From positions 30,167-94,166 of the forward strand of contig CANRID010000005.1 in assembly GCA_947630665.1 (NCBI GenBank): a DNA stretch of 64,000 bases, read 5' to 3'. Below, in pieces: positions 35,967 through 44,758 of this stretch. Position numbers and translations under genes: made by a program. Numbering within the stretch: position 1 is the stretch's first letter; the number at the start of each line of letters is the position of its first letter. Source of the DNA: an uncultured Bacteroidales bacterium. Lineage in GTDB: Bacteria; Bacteroidota; Bacteroidia; Bacteroidales; UBA932. The notes under the pieces are model-generated. The model made no database searches. It had not been told where the DNA came from and worked only from the letters and a program-made list of their open reading frames with translations.

Positions 35967-37418
35967 ATGGCTTTTACCAATAACGTAATGATTGTCCGCC
36001 ATGGCTTATTGGCAAAATTAGTGAAACTTTGGAAAGAGAATCGTTTAGTAGAAGATATAGATCACCTGCCCATCAAACTGAGTCCGCGCAAATCCAAAGT
36101 AAGGGGACGCTGCTGCGTACACAAAGAACGCGCCGTCTGGAAATATAAAACTTTTCCCCTGCTGGGATTCGATATGACCGATGAGAAAGACGAACTGGTG
36201 CCTCTTTCTTCCTATGCCAAGGAAGCGCTGGAAAGAGGCGTCAACAAAAAGGACAATCTGCTGTGCGTAGTAGATGAGGCCTGTTCCTCCTGCATACAGG
36301 TAAACTACGAAATAACAAACCTGTGCCGCGGATGCGTGGCCAGAAGCTGTTATATGAACTGTCCGAAAAACGCCATCCGTTTCAAGAATAACGGACAGGC
36401 GGAAATAGACCACGATACCTGCATCAGCTGCGGAATCTGTCATCAGAGTTGTCCGTACCATGCCATCGTTTACATTCCGGTGCCGTGCGAGGAGGTATGT
36501 CCCGTTAAAGCCATCAGCAAAGACGAATACGGAATCGAACATATAGACGAGAGCAAATGTATCTATTGCGGAAAATGTATCAACGCCTGTCCATTCGGAG
36601 CTATTTTCGAAATTTCCCAGGTATTCGATATTCTGCAAAGCCTGCGCCGGAACGAGCAGATAGTGATAATCCCCGCTCCCTCCATTCTGGCACAATTCAA
36701 CGCCCCTGTCGAACAGGTTTACGGGGCCTTAAAAGCCATCGGTTTTACGGATATAATAGAAGTAGCCGAAGGGGCCATGGAGACTACCCGTCGGGAAGCG
36801 GATGAATTGCAGGAAAAACTGGCCGAAGGGCAACCGTTCATGACCACCAGCTGTTGTCCTTCCTATATCCAGCTTGCCAGAAAACATATTCCGGAAATCC
36901 AAAAATACATCTCCACTACCGGTTCGCCGATGTATTATACGGCGCAAATCGCAAAAAAGAAATATCCGGATGCCAAAATCGTATTTCTGGGGCCGTGCGT
37001 GGCCAAAAGGAAAGAATGCAAAGAGAATCCGTTAGTGGATTTCACCCTTACATTCGAAGAAATCGGTTCCATTTTCGACGGCTTCGGCATCGAACTGGAT
37101 AAAGTACAACCGTACTCCGTAGCCGTCAGTTCCGTCCGGGAAGCCCACGGATTCGCGCAAAGCGGCGGCGTAATCAATGCGGTCAAAACGTATCTGCACA
37201 ACGACGGTCTCAGTACCGTACAGGTGGCCAATCTTACAAAGAAGAATATCGGACTGCTCCGTTCCTATGCCAAAACCGGCAAATCCCCGGCGCCGTTCAT
37301 AGAAGTAATGGCCTGTGAGGGCGGCTGCGTGACAGGGCCTTGCATCTTCACAGACAAAGCCACTTCCCAGCGGCAGCTGAACAAAGAACTCGGGAAGATA
37401 CAACCCACCGGAAAGTAG
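35967..37418 (+). CDS. putative group B [FeFe] hydrogenase
   Basis: 483 residues from ATG 35967. An N-terminal domain holds CSSC and CRGCVARSCYMNCP, followed by ferredoxin-type 4Fe-4S motifs CISCGICHQSCP and CIYCGKCINACP. The H-cluster domain has TTSCCPSY (L1), GPCVAKRKE (L2) and EVMACEGGCVTGPC (L3). These keep the cysteines of [FeFe] hydrogenases but differ from the TSCCPxW and MPCxxKxxE of group A, so the group B type is likely. It would oxidise or evolve H2 with ferredoxin. No hydE/F/G maturases are nearby. Confidence 0.85.
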   Translation: MAFTNNVMIVRHGLLAKLVKLWKENRLVEDIDHLPIKLSPRKSKVRGRCCVHKERAVWKYKTFPLLGFDMTDEKDELVPLSSYAKEALERGVNKKDNLLCVVDEACSSCIQVNYEITNLCRGCVARSCYMNCPKNAIRFKNNGQAEIDHDTCISCGICHQSCPYHAIVYIPVPCEEVCPVKAISKDEYGIEHIDESKCIYCGKCINACPFGAIFEISQVFDILQSLRRNEQIVIIPAPSILAQFNAPVEQVYGALKAIGFTDIIEVAEGAMETTRREADELQEKLAEGQPFMTTSCCPSYIQLARKHIPEIQKYISTTGSPMYYTAQIAKKKYPDAKIVFLGPCVAKRKECKENPLVDFTLTFEEIGSIFDGFGIELDKVQPYSVAVSSVREAHGFAQSGGVINAVKTYLHNDGLSTVQVANLTKKNIGLLRSYAKTGKSPAPFIEVMACEGGCVTGPCIFTDKATSQRQLNKELGKIQPTGK

Positions 37419-37451
37419 AAATCTTTGGGTTACTGCCTTCAGCCCTATCGT

Positions 37452-38777
37452 TTATTGCCCTACCGACAGACGATATTCCAAAAGTTTGTTTTGGTAATCG
37501 GCATACGTGTCGGCACGCTTGTCGCAAGCCTGCTGGTAAAGCAACTGCGCTTCCAGCAAATCGGACATTTTGGAAATTCCGGCTTTGTAATAATCACGGT
37601 TCAACCGAAGGTTTTCCTGTGCCTGCTCGATGCTGCGATGGGCTATTTCCAACTGCCGGTAACTCGTATTGACATCGTCCCATGCCTTTTGCATCTTGAT
37701 TTTGAGCATCTCTGAATGATCTGCCATTTGATTGACGGCCTTCCGGTATTCTATATTCTTACGTTTGATGGCATGCGAGCCTCCCCACCAGCCGCTGATA
37801 GGAACACTTACCGTAACGAACATCATTCCGAAATTGTAGTCATTGCCTAACAAGTTATGGTAATCGTATCCGCCCCCTAATGCCACGGTAGGCAGATTTT
37901 GGCCGACAGCCATTTTCTTCTGGATACCGGCAGCCTCCACTTGCTTGTCTAACAATTGGTATTCAACCGTATGGGGTAAGGCCTGCTCATGGTCTTGCCG
38001 GATAGCAATGGACGGGAGTTCATCCGTTTGATAAGCCAATTCAAAAGAAGCATTCTGCAAACCGCAACATTGGGCGAGTATCCGTTGGAGGAAACTTATA
38101 TTGGCCATCAATTCCAACCGGGTACTTTCTGTCTCATTCTGTCGAAGCTGGACTTGCAAAAGATCGTTACGCATAACCACGCCGGCATCGACAGCGACCG
38201 ACACATCCTTATGGATATCGGCCAGCATCTCTTCTACCGCTTCTATTGTTTTAACTTTCTCCTTCAATGAAACCAATTGCCAGAAATATTGCTCAACCAT
38301 TTTCTCCACTTCGTTTTCCGAGCGATGCAATTGCAGGCGGCTGACGTCCTCCCCCATCCTTGCAAGCTTGTTCCCATATATGATCTGACCTCCGGCAAAG
38401 ACGGGTTGGAGAGCAGAGATACCCGCTATTGTCCCATTCTTCATCATCGACAACTGGATAGGATTGGCAAGCATGGCTGCTCCTTCGGCAGGCAGCAATT
38501 GGGCGAATGCCGGGGGTATGACTTCCGAAGGAGTGATGTTCGCCTTCGCCATACCATGGTTCGTATTAAACCAAAAACCTATGCCGCTGATGTCCGGGAA
38601 ATATTTGGTAAAAGCTTCCTTACGTTGCTGGCGGGCAGCTTCGATGTCGTGGAGGGCACTCCGTATCTGAATATTATGATAAAGGGCAGAATCCTTCAAT
38701 TGCTCCAATGTATAGGTCTGTGCTGTAACAGGGTGGCAACATACAACAGACAGGATAAGGATAATTATCTTTCTCAT
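37452..38777 (-). CDS. TolC-family outer-membrane channel
   Basis: 441 residues from start 38777 (MRKIIILIL), giving a signal peptide ending VTAQ; an ATG at 38816 would overlap the pump gene and spoil it. Seen: two outer-membrane efflux repeats with long helices (ALHDIEAARQQRKEAFTKYFP near the N terminus; KMQKAWDDVNTSYRQLEIAHRS near the C terminus). Last gene of a complete adaptor-permease-channel operon, its start overlapping the end of the pump by a few bases' distance. Confidence 0.9.
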   Translation of the reverse strand: MRKIIILILSVVCCHPVTAQTYTLEQLKDSALYHNIQIRSALHDIEAARQQRKEAFTKYFPDISGIGFWFNTNHGMAKANITPSEVIPPAFAQLLPAEGAAMLANPIQLSMMKNGTIAGISALQPVFAGGQIIYGNKLARMGEDVSRLQLHRSENEVEKMVEQYFWQLVSLKEKVKTIEAVEEMLADIHKDVSVAVDAGVVMRNDLLQVQLRQNETESTRLELMANISFLQRILAQCCGLQNASFELAYQTDELPSIAIRQDHEQALPHTVEYQLLDKQVEAAGIQKKMAVGQNLPTVALGGGYDYHNLLGNDYNFGMMFVTVSVPISGWWGGSHAIKRKNIEYRKAVNQMADHSEMLKIKMQKAWDDVNTSYRQLEIAHRSIEQAQENLRLNRDYYKAGISKMSDLLEAQLLYQQACDKRADTYADYQNKLLEYRLSVGQ

Positions 38778-38787
38778 TTCATTCTTT

Positions 38788-41700
38788 TTATTTCGTAGAA
38801 ACTTTCCAATAGACAACAGGGAGCATGGTTACGACCAAGATGAGCGAACCGATACCGCCTGCAAAAATAGTAACGCCGACAGGCATCCAGAAGGACGATT
38901 GTGCCAGAATCATCGGTACCACACCTACGGCTGTCGTTGCTGTGGTCAGGAAGATAGGCACCATGCGCCGTTTCCCGGCATCGTAAGCCGCTTGCTTGAC
39001 GGCCTGGTTATATGCCCGATGATCGACAGTCCAGTCGCCATGTTCATCTACATACTTATTAATCAGATTGATGGCATGTTCAAAAATGAGAATCTCGTTG
39101 CGCATAATGATACCCATCAGCGTAATCAGCCCAAAGATGGAGGTTAGTCCCAATGAACGATCCATCAACCCCAAGCCGACCAGCGCACCCGGTATCATCA
39201 AGGCAAGGGCAGCCATGCAGACCGTTGTAATGCCATATTTCTTGAAATTAAAGAGCAGGAAGAAGAACACGATGACCAACGCAATGCCTATACCTCCTAA
39301 AATCTGCGGCATGGCTTCGTCTCCATATTCGATCTCTCCGCCTACCTCACATCGTACCCCTTGCGGTAAATCGATATCCTCCTGCATCATACGTGCAATC
39401 TCCTTCTCAATGACAGCGGTATAGACACCTTGCACAAACTGCGCCGTAACCGTGATGCAACGTTCTCCATTCCGATGCACAATACGGCTTTCACTCCATT
39501 TGGGACCCACTTTGGCTATCTGCCGCAAAGGGATGGTCGTGCCGCTTCCGTTCACAGCACCCGATGCCATGGTCATCGGCGATGAAATGCCGAGATTGGC
39601 AATATCCGAGAATGTCATATCGGCGGCATCTTTCACAACGATGGGCAAATCGTAATCCCCTTCCCAAACCTGACCGACCTGCAAGTCGCAGGAAACGGAG
39701 CTGATGGCCAGCTGGGCTATAGCCCGTGTAATCCCCAATTGGGCCGCAGTCACCGGATTGAGTTCCACCCGGACAATGGGTGAAGGTTGGAAATAGTCGG
39801 TATGTACCCATTCCAATTCGGGCATCGTACTCATTTTTTCCGCCAAACGTCCGGCAACGGCATGCAGCGAATCGAGGTCGTTACCATAAAACCGGTATTC
39901 CAGTTCGTTGACTTCTAAATAGTCGAGCCGTTTGAACTTGACGTATGCATTCGGGAAAGCCTCGCTCAGTTGCGGTTGATATTCGGCCAACAATTCCAAA
40001 GTAGCCTTGTCCGATTCTGTATTCACGATGAATTGGGCATAGTTCTTACCTGCCATCTGCGGGGCGTATGCATCCATAAACCGGGGCGACGAACATCCGA
40101 TAAATCCGGTTATACTATGGATTCGTCCGTCCTTTTGCAATACTGCACGGACCGAATCGGCCACTTGTTCCGTCTCCGCCAACCCTTTGCCTTCAGGCAG
40201 GAAGATTTCAACTGCAAACTGGTCGCGGTCGGCGTATGGGAAAAGACGTATCTTTAATGTAGGGATAATCAGCATGGACAGGGCTATCACCGCCATGCCT
40301 CCCCCGATGGTCAGCCATGGATGGCGAAACGTATAATCGAGGATGCGATTGTAAGCCGATTGCACCCAATTGGTAATGGCGTTTCCACCGGTGCTGACTT
40401 TCCCCGGCTTGATGAGACGTATTTCCAGGAAAGGGATGACCGTTACAGCCAAAAAGAGCGACACCGACAGATTGATGGTAATGGTCCATGGAAAATCTTT
40501 CAGGCAGTCGTGGAACATACCTGTCATAGTAATCAGGAACGGGAAGAAGATGGCGCAGATGCAGACAGTGGCAAGCATCATCGGCATAAAATATTGACGG
40601 GCCGATTCAATGGCTGCATCATACGGCTTATGTCCTTTGCCCAAATATTCCAGGTAACCATCGATTACCACAATGCTGTTATCGACAATCATCCCCATGA
40701 CCACAATCAGGGCCGCCAATGTGACAATGTTCAGCTCAATGCCCGCCATATACATGATGGCTACCGAAACAAAGGTACTCAATGGAATGGTTATGGCCGC
40801 CACGATGGCAGAGCGAAGAGGGAACAGCACCATCATGCTCAGAATGATGATGAGCATGGAGACAAGGAGGTCACGCAGAAAATCGCTCACACTCTTTGCC
40901 ACTACCTTGGGCTTGTCGGCGATCCGGGTAATGGTGACATCGTCCGGAAGTTCGCTTTCCCGATAGGCATCGAGTATGCTTTCCACCTCATTGCCGTACT
41001 GTACCACATTGTTTCCCGGCGTCATCTCCATGGAGAGCAGCACGCATGGATGGCCGTCCTGTTCAATGCAACTTGCCGAAGAGTCATATTCCCTAACCAC
41101 ACGGGCCACATCGCGTACCCTGATGACCTTCCCGTCAATCGGGTCGGAGAAAATGATTTGATTGGCTATGTCTTCTTCGGAGTTTTCCATAGGGGCCACA
41201 TAGACAGGTATCTGCTGGTCTTTGTCGTCGATACCGCCGCTCATTGTCGTGAATCCCTGGGCTTGCAATGCCGCAAAGAGCGTCTGCTGTCCGATACCGT
41301 ATGCCTGCAACCTCTGCCGGTTCACGTAAAGGCTTATCTGTTCCTTCCGCTCTCCGAAAAGTTTTACATTCGCCACCGAAGGAATGCGGCGCAAACGGTC
41401 GCTAAGTTCATCGCTATATTCCTTCAGTTCCCGATAGCTGCGTTGGTCGCTTCCGATAGCAATCAGCAAAGCCGAAGTGTTCCCGAAATCATCATTGACC
41501 ACGATACCCAATACGCCGGCAGGCAGCGATGACTTGAACGTATTGAGTCCATGCTTGATTTTGCTCCACACCTCATCCTTATTATCTACATCGTCGTTCA
41601 GCTTCACCATAGCGATGCACATGCCATTCTGCGAGGTTGTAGTGGTCTTGGCACGGTTCACTTCGCCGTATGTAAAGAGGTACCGTTCCAACGGGCGGGC

Positions 41701-41898
41701 AACCTGTTGCTCCACCTCCTCCGAAGTGGCACCCGGATAGACGGCAATTACCACGCCTTGACGGATGGTAGCGTGAGGGAATTCGTCCTTGGGCATGTCA
41801 TACATCCCGAAAATACCCATCACGAACAAAATGCCAACGATAAGTAAAGTTATTGAGTAATGCTCCAATGGCCATCGGAGCCAATCCATATTTTTCAT
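38788..41898 (-). CDS. RND family efflux permease (HAE-1/AcrB-like)
   Basis: 1036 residues, full 12-helix RND protein. TM4 reads GMIVDNSIVVIDGY and TM10 GIIMRNEILIFEHA, with Arg aligned to AcrB Lys940. Its gene lies 12 bases after the adaptor and 10 bases before the TolC-type channel, so all three parts of the pump are cotranscribed. Composition is close to the core genome, unlike the other RND pair. Substrate is not predictable; drugs or bile acids are typical for gut Bacteroidales. Confidence 0.9.
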   Translation of the reverse strand: MKNMDWLRWPLEHYSITLLIVGILFVMGIFGMYDMPKDEFPHATIRQGVVIAVYPGATSEEVEQQVARPLERYLFTYGEVNRAKTTTTSQNGMCIAMVKLNDDVDNKDEVWSKIKHGLNTFKSSLPAGVLGIVVNDDFGNTSALLIAIGSDQRSYRELKEYSDELSDRLRRIPSVANVKLFGERKEQISLYVNRQRLQAYGIGQQTLFAALQAQGFTTMSGGIDDKDQQIPVYVAPMENSEEDIANQIIFSDPIDGKVIRVRDVARVVREYDSSASCIEQDGHPCVLLSMEMTPGNNVVQYGNEVESILDAYRESELPDDVTITRIADKPKVVAKSVSDFLRDLLVSMLIIILSMMVLFPLRSAIVAAITIPLSTFVSVAIMYMAGIELNIVTLAALIVVMGMIVDNSIVVIDGYLEYLGKGHKPYDAAIESARQYFMPMMLATVCICAIFFPFLITMTGMFHDCLKDFPWTITINLSVSLFLAVTVIPFLEIRLIKPGKVSTGGNAITNWVQSAYNRILDYTFRHPWLTIGGGMAVIALSMLIIPTLKIRLFPYADRDQFAVEIFLPEGKGLAETEQVADSVRAVLQKDGRIHSITGFIGCSSPRFMDAYAPQMAGKNYAQFIVNTESDKATLELLAEYQPQLSEAFPNAYVKFKRLDYLEVNELEYRFYGNDLDSLHAVAGRLAEKMSTMPELEWVHTDYFQPSPIVRVELNPVTAAQLGITRAIAQLAISSVSCDLQVGQVWEGDYDLPIVVKDAADMTFSDIANLGISSPMTMASGAVNGSGTTIPLRQIAKVGPKWSESRIVHRNGERCITVTAQFVQGVYTAVIEKEIARMMQEDIDLPQGVRCEVGGEIEYGDEAMPQILGGIGIALVIVFFFLLFNFKKYGITTVCMAALALMIPGALVGLGLMDRSLGLTSIFGLITLMGIIMRNEILIFEHAINLINKYVDEHGDWTVDHRAYNQAVKQAAYDAGKRRMVPIFLTTATTAVGVVPMILAQSSFWMPVGVTIFAGGIGSLILVVTMLPVVYWKVSTK

Positions 41899-41910
41899 TT
41901 TGCCGACATT

Positions 41911-42924
41911 TTAATAAACGACTACAGTCCCTTCACTCAATTTCTGATAACCTTCCGTAACAACCCGTTGGCCCGTTGTGACTCCTTGGGTAATAGCGAT
42001 GCGGTTACCTTCTGTATGACCGATGTTTACCGTTGTGCGGTGAGCGGTGTTCCCGTTATCGACAGTCCATACAAACATAGAGCCGTCCGCTCTCTTCTGC
42101 ACGGAAGTTACGGGCAGCATCAGTTCTTCCGTTTGTGAGGTCGCAAGGGAAACGGATGCCACCATACCCGGCAACAGTTTTTGTTCTTTGTTGACTACGC
42201 TGATGCGGATGTCATAGGTATGTGTCAACGCATCGGCCTGGACCCCTTTTTCTATATAGCCGCCTTGAAAACTATCATCTATGGCCTCGACTTTAATGGT
42301 CGTCGGAGTATTGGCACCAATACCGCTGATTTCAGACTCCGGAATGGAGACTTTCACCTTGACCGTACTGATATCAAGAATGCTCACAACGGTTTGCGAA
42401 GGAAGGGCCGTTTCTCCTATTCCTATTAATTTCTTGCCCACGACACCGCTTACAGGAGCTTCCAAGCGGCAATCGGCCAAGTTCTTTTTAGCCACTTCCA
42501 ATTGCGATTTTGCCTGGGCCACCTTGCTTTGTATCTCTACCCATTGCACTTCGGGCAGCGAACCGTTGTCATGAAGCATCTTGTAGCGTCCATAGGCATC
42601 ATCGGCTTGTTCCATCTGTGCCTCGGCACCTCGCAGCAGGTTACGGGCTTGCGTATCGTCCATTTCGGCTATAAGCTGCCCTTTAACCACCCTTTGCCCT
42701 TCGTTAACCGGCATCCGTTTCACTGTCCCCATACTTGTGAAACTGACGGCTGTGCCTTCATACTCTTCGACCACCCCCACATAAGTGCGTGCGTTTTCGA
42801 GGGAACCCTTCGATGCGATCTCCGTTTTTATCCGTATCGGAGCCTTTGTCTTTTGTTCGTCCACATTGCCGCAACCGCAGAGTAGCAGGATAATCGATAA
42901 TACTAAAATGTCCTTTTTCATCAT
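41911..42924 (-). CDS. RND periplasmic adaptor lipoprotein
   Basis: 337 residues with lipobox LLLCGC at the end of the signal peptide. Seen: VGVVEEYEGTAVSFTSMGTVKRMPVNEGQRV (lipoyl half, shown by the VxxGQxV turn), a helical hairpin (about residues 95-150), LEAPVSGVVGKKLIGIGE (second lipoyl half), and a membrane-proximal end with RVVTEGYQKLSEGTVV. First gene of adaptor-permease-channel. No TetR regulator is adjacent. Confidence 0.88.
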   Translation of the reverse strand: MMKKDILVLSIILLLCGCGNVDEQKTKAPIRIKTEIASKGSLENARTYVGVVEEYEGTAVSFTSMGTVKRMPVNEGQRVVKGQLIAEMDDTQARNLLRGAEAQMEQADDAYGRYKMLHDNGSLPEVQWVEIQSKVAQAKSQLEVAKKNLADCRLEAPVSGVVGKKLIGIGETALPSQTVVSILDISTVKVKVSIPESEISGIGANTPTTIKVEAIDDSFQGGYIEKGVQADALTHTYDIRISVVNKEQKLLPGMVASVSLATSQTEELMLPVTSVQKRADGSMFVWTVDNGNTAHRTTVNIGHTEGNRIAITQGVTTGQRVVTEGYQKLSEGTVVVY

Positions 42925-43257
42925 TCTTTTCTTAGACTTTTTTCAGACTACAAAAATAGCAAAAACCAATCATCATTAATATCCTATTTGACCGGCAAAA
43001 TTATCCATCAGGGGAAAAGTCAAATTAATCAAACAACGATGGATGCGGTGGGTGCAATCAAGTGGCTGCCGGAGCGGAATGCCGGTGATTATGGTTGATA
43101 GCCTGTTTGATTTGACGGCTTTTTAGTCAAAACTCGGCATAAATTCATTGATATATAAATTTTAATACGTAGCTTTGCTACATAAATACAGATACTTGCG
43201 GTTCTTGTCAAATCAAAATTAAGGATCCGATTTTATTTGGATTTTAACTGGAAGGAT
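42925..43257. other. intergenic region upstream of the efflux operon
   Basis: 333 bases. On the minus strand a -7 element TATTTTTG (42958-42951) can serve the efflux operon. It also holds an inverted repeat TTTGAC/GTCAAA (43111-43116 with 43126-43131) and a small hairpin GTAGC-TTT-GCTAC (43169-43181). Composition shifts to AT-rich from about 43.1 kb on. No gene seen. Confidence 0.4.
42951..42958 (-). promoter_or_regulatory. efflux operon -7 element
   Basis: Minus-strand TATTTTTG fits TAnnTTTG, 27 bases before the adaptor start; -33 not clear. Confidence 0.45.
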
Positions 43258-43772
43258 ATGAGAAATAGATTTTTTATATAGTAGCACTGTTAATTGCATT
43301 CGCATCTACTGAAGTGAAAGCACAAACATTTATAGAACGGACATTCTTTGAGGTTTCAACGGCAACAGGTCTCAGAAATAATGGTATGACACCTATTGAT
43401 TTTTCTTTTAAATGCCATGTGGATATTGTCCCAATATTTTATCTTTTCATTACTGCAGAGGATAATTTAAACCTTTATAAGGCAAGAGAAATCAAAACAT
43501 ATACTAATGGTGTAAGTTTAGGTGGTGGACTGGGAATTAAATTGCTTAATAAGGTAAAAAGTATTCATTCTCTCGATTTGCGTGCCAAATCATTAGACAA
43601 CCTTGGGGAACCAGATTGGGAGCGTACAACTTATGATGTATCATTAGCTTGGTATATCAAATCTAATAAGTTTTCACCAATTGTTGAACTTGGTTATAGA
43701 TTTATTGATTCTCACACTGACAAATATAATAACTATGGGAATGCATACATTTCCATAGGCTTGAGATATTAG
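43258..43772 (+). pseudogene. small outer-membrane barrel protein with frameshifted signal peptide
   Basis: From ATG 43258 the frame runs MRNRFFI and hits a stop. If the T6 run at 43270-43275 had one more T, it would read MRNRFFYIVALLIAFAS then TEVKAQ, a perfect signal peptide, and continue without a break to 43772. The mature part (150 residues, starting TFIERTFFEVS) has barrel-like strands (GVSLGGGLGIKLL, SPIVELGYRFI) and ends AYISIGLRY. An internal GTG at 43314 would give a protein without a signal. Sequencing error, slipped-strand switching or decay are all possible. Confidence 0.65.
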
Positions 43773-43863
43773 TGGATATTTATTTAATCCTAATCCTCAA
43801 ACATCTTTCTACCCATCTTTTTTCTATTTTAGAAGGAGTATTATTTATTTGGACACTATTATT

Positions 43864-44028
43864 ATGGCAGAGGAGAAAGAGATTGCCAAGAATGCCGCTA
43901 CCATATCTCAGAAAAGGTTATGGAGTTGTTCGAGGATGAGTTCGATTACCGAGAAATAGCCAACTGGCAGAAACCGACAAACTCGCCGTAGCACTCTTTA
44001 TCCTTTATCGGAATGGCAGAATTATTCG
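43864..44028 (+). pseudogene. decayed gene fragment
   Basis: Two frames continue each other: one reads CQECRYHISEKVMELFEDEF and then DYREIANWQKP up to a stop at 43990; a +1 shift then reads KLAVALFILYRNGRIIRK. Together they look like the C-terminal part of one protein broken by a frameshift. I do not recognise the family. It lies in the AT-rich segment just before the response-regulator promoter. Confidence 0.35.
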
Positions 44029-44036
44029 TAAATTTG
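44007..44036 (+). promoter_or_regulatory. response-regulator operon promoter
   Basis: -7 TAAATTTG at 44029-44036 with TTTA at about 44004-44007 as a weak -33, spaced 21 bases; 33 bases before the gene. Confidence 0.5.
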
Positions 44037-44068
44037 CGAGTAGAAAACAGCAATAGAGAATATACTCA

Positions 44069-44758
44069 ATGAGTAAACGACTTTTAGTAGTTGACGACGA
44101 AGACACTCTTTGTGAGGCTCTCCGATTCAATCTTGAAGCCGAAGGCTATGAAGTTGACACTGCAAACAACGCCGAGACCGTACTTGCAATGGATATTTCA
44201 AGATATGACCTGCTTCTTCTTGATATAATGATGGGGGAAATTTCAGGAACTCAACTTGCAAAAATTCTCAAATCCAATCCTGCGACTGCATCAATTCCTA
44301 TTATTTTCTGCACGGCAAAGGATACTGAAGATGACATGGTAGATGGTCTTGAACTTGGAGCCGATGATTATATCATGAAACCGTACTCTTTACGCAATGT
44401 AATTACGAGAGTCAAGACAGTGCTGAGACGAGCCTCCGGCTCATCCGTTCCGATAAAATCGGATACGGAAAAAGTAACTTATGAGGGATTGACCATAATT
44501 CCGGCCCAGAAACTATGTGTGGTAGATGGAAATGAAGTCAGACTCCCCAAGAAAGAATTTGAAATACTGCTTAAACTTTTGAGGAATATCGGTAGAGTTT
44601 TCACGCGAGAAGAGTTGCTTAATGAAATTTGGCCGGATGAAGTTGTAGTGCTTGACAGAGTTGTAGATGTCAATATTGCCCGAATACGCCAGAAAATCGG
44701 GAAATACGGTAGTTATATAAAATCGCGGTCAGGATACGGTTATGGCTTCATGGGGTAA
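44069..44758 (+). CDS. OmpR/PhoB-family response regulator
   Basis: 229 residues. Receiver domain with acidic pocket VVDDED, phospho-acceptor Asp52 in LLLLDIMMGEISG, and Lys in DDYIMKPYS. The winged-helix DNA-binding domain covers about residues 130-229 (RLPKKEFEILLKLLRN, REELLNEIWPDE, VDVNIARIRQKIGKYG). The gene overlaps the kinase by 17 bases. Linkage to a PiT transporter and to a phosphate-porin remnant, plus 11-bp direct repeats before the transporter, suggests a PhoB role; RprY-like regulators look similar, so the function is inference. Confidence 0.9.
   Translation: MSKRLLVVDDEDTLCEALRFNLEAEGYEVDTANNAETVLAMDISRYDLLLLDIMMGEISGTQLAKILKSNPATASIPIIFCTAKDTEDDMVDGLELGADDYIMKPYSLRNVITRVKTVLRRASGSSVPIKSDTEKVTYEGLTIIPAQKLCVVDGNEVRLPKKEFEILLKLLRNIGRVFTREELLNEIWPDEVVVLDRVVDVNIARIRQKIGKYGSYIKSRSGYGYGFMG

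Noticed and set aside
43038..43098. Small frame MDAVGAIKWLPERNAGDYG in the efflux upstream region
   Set aside because: 19 codons, no promoter or family resemblance; likely chance.
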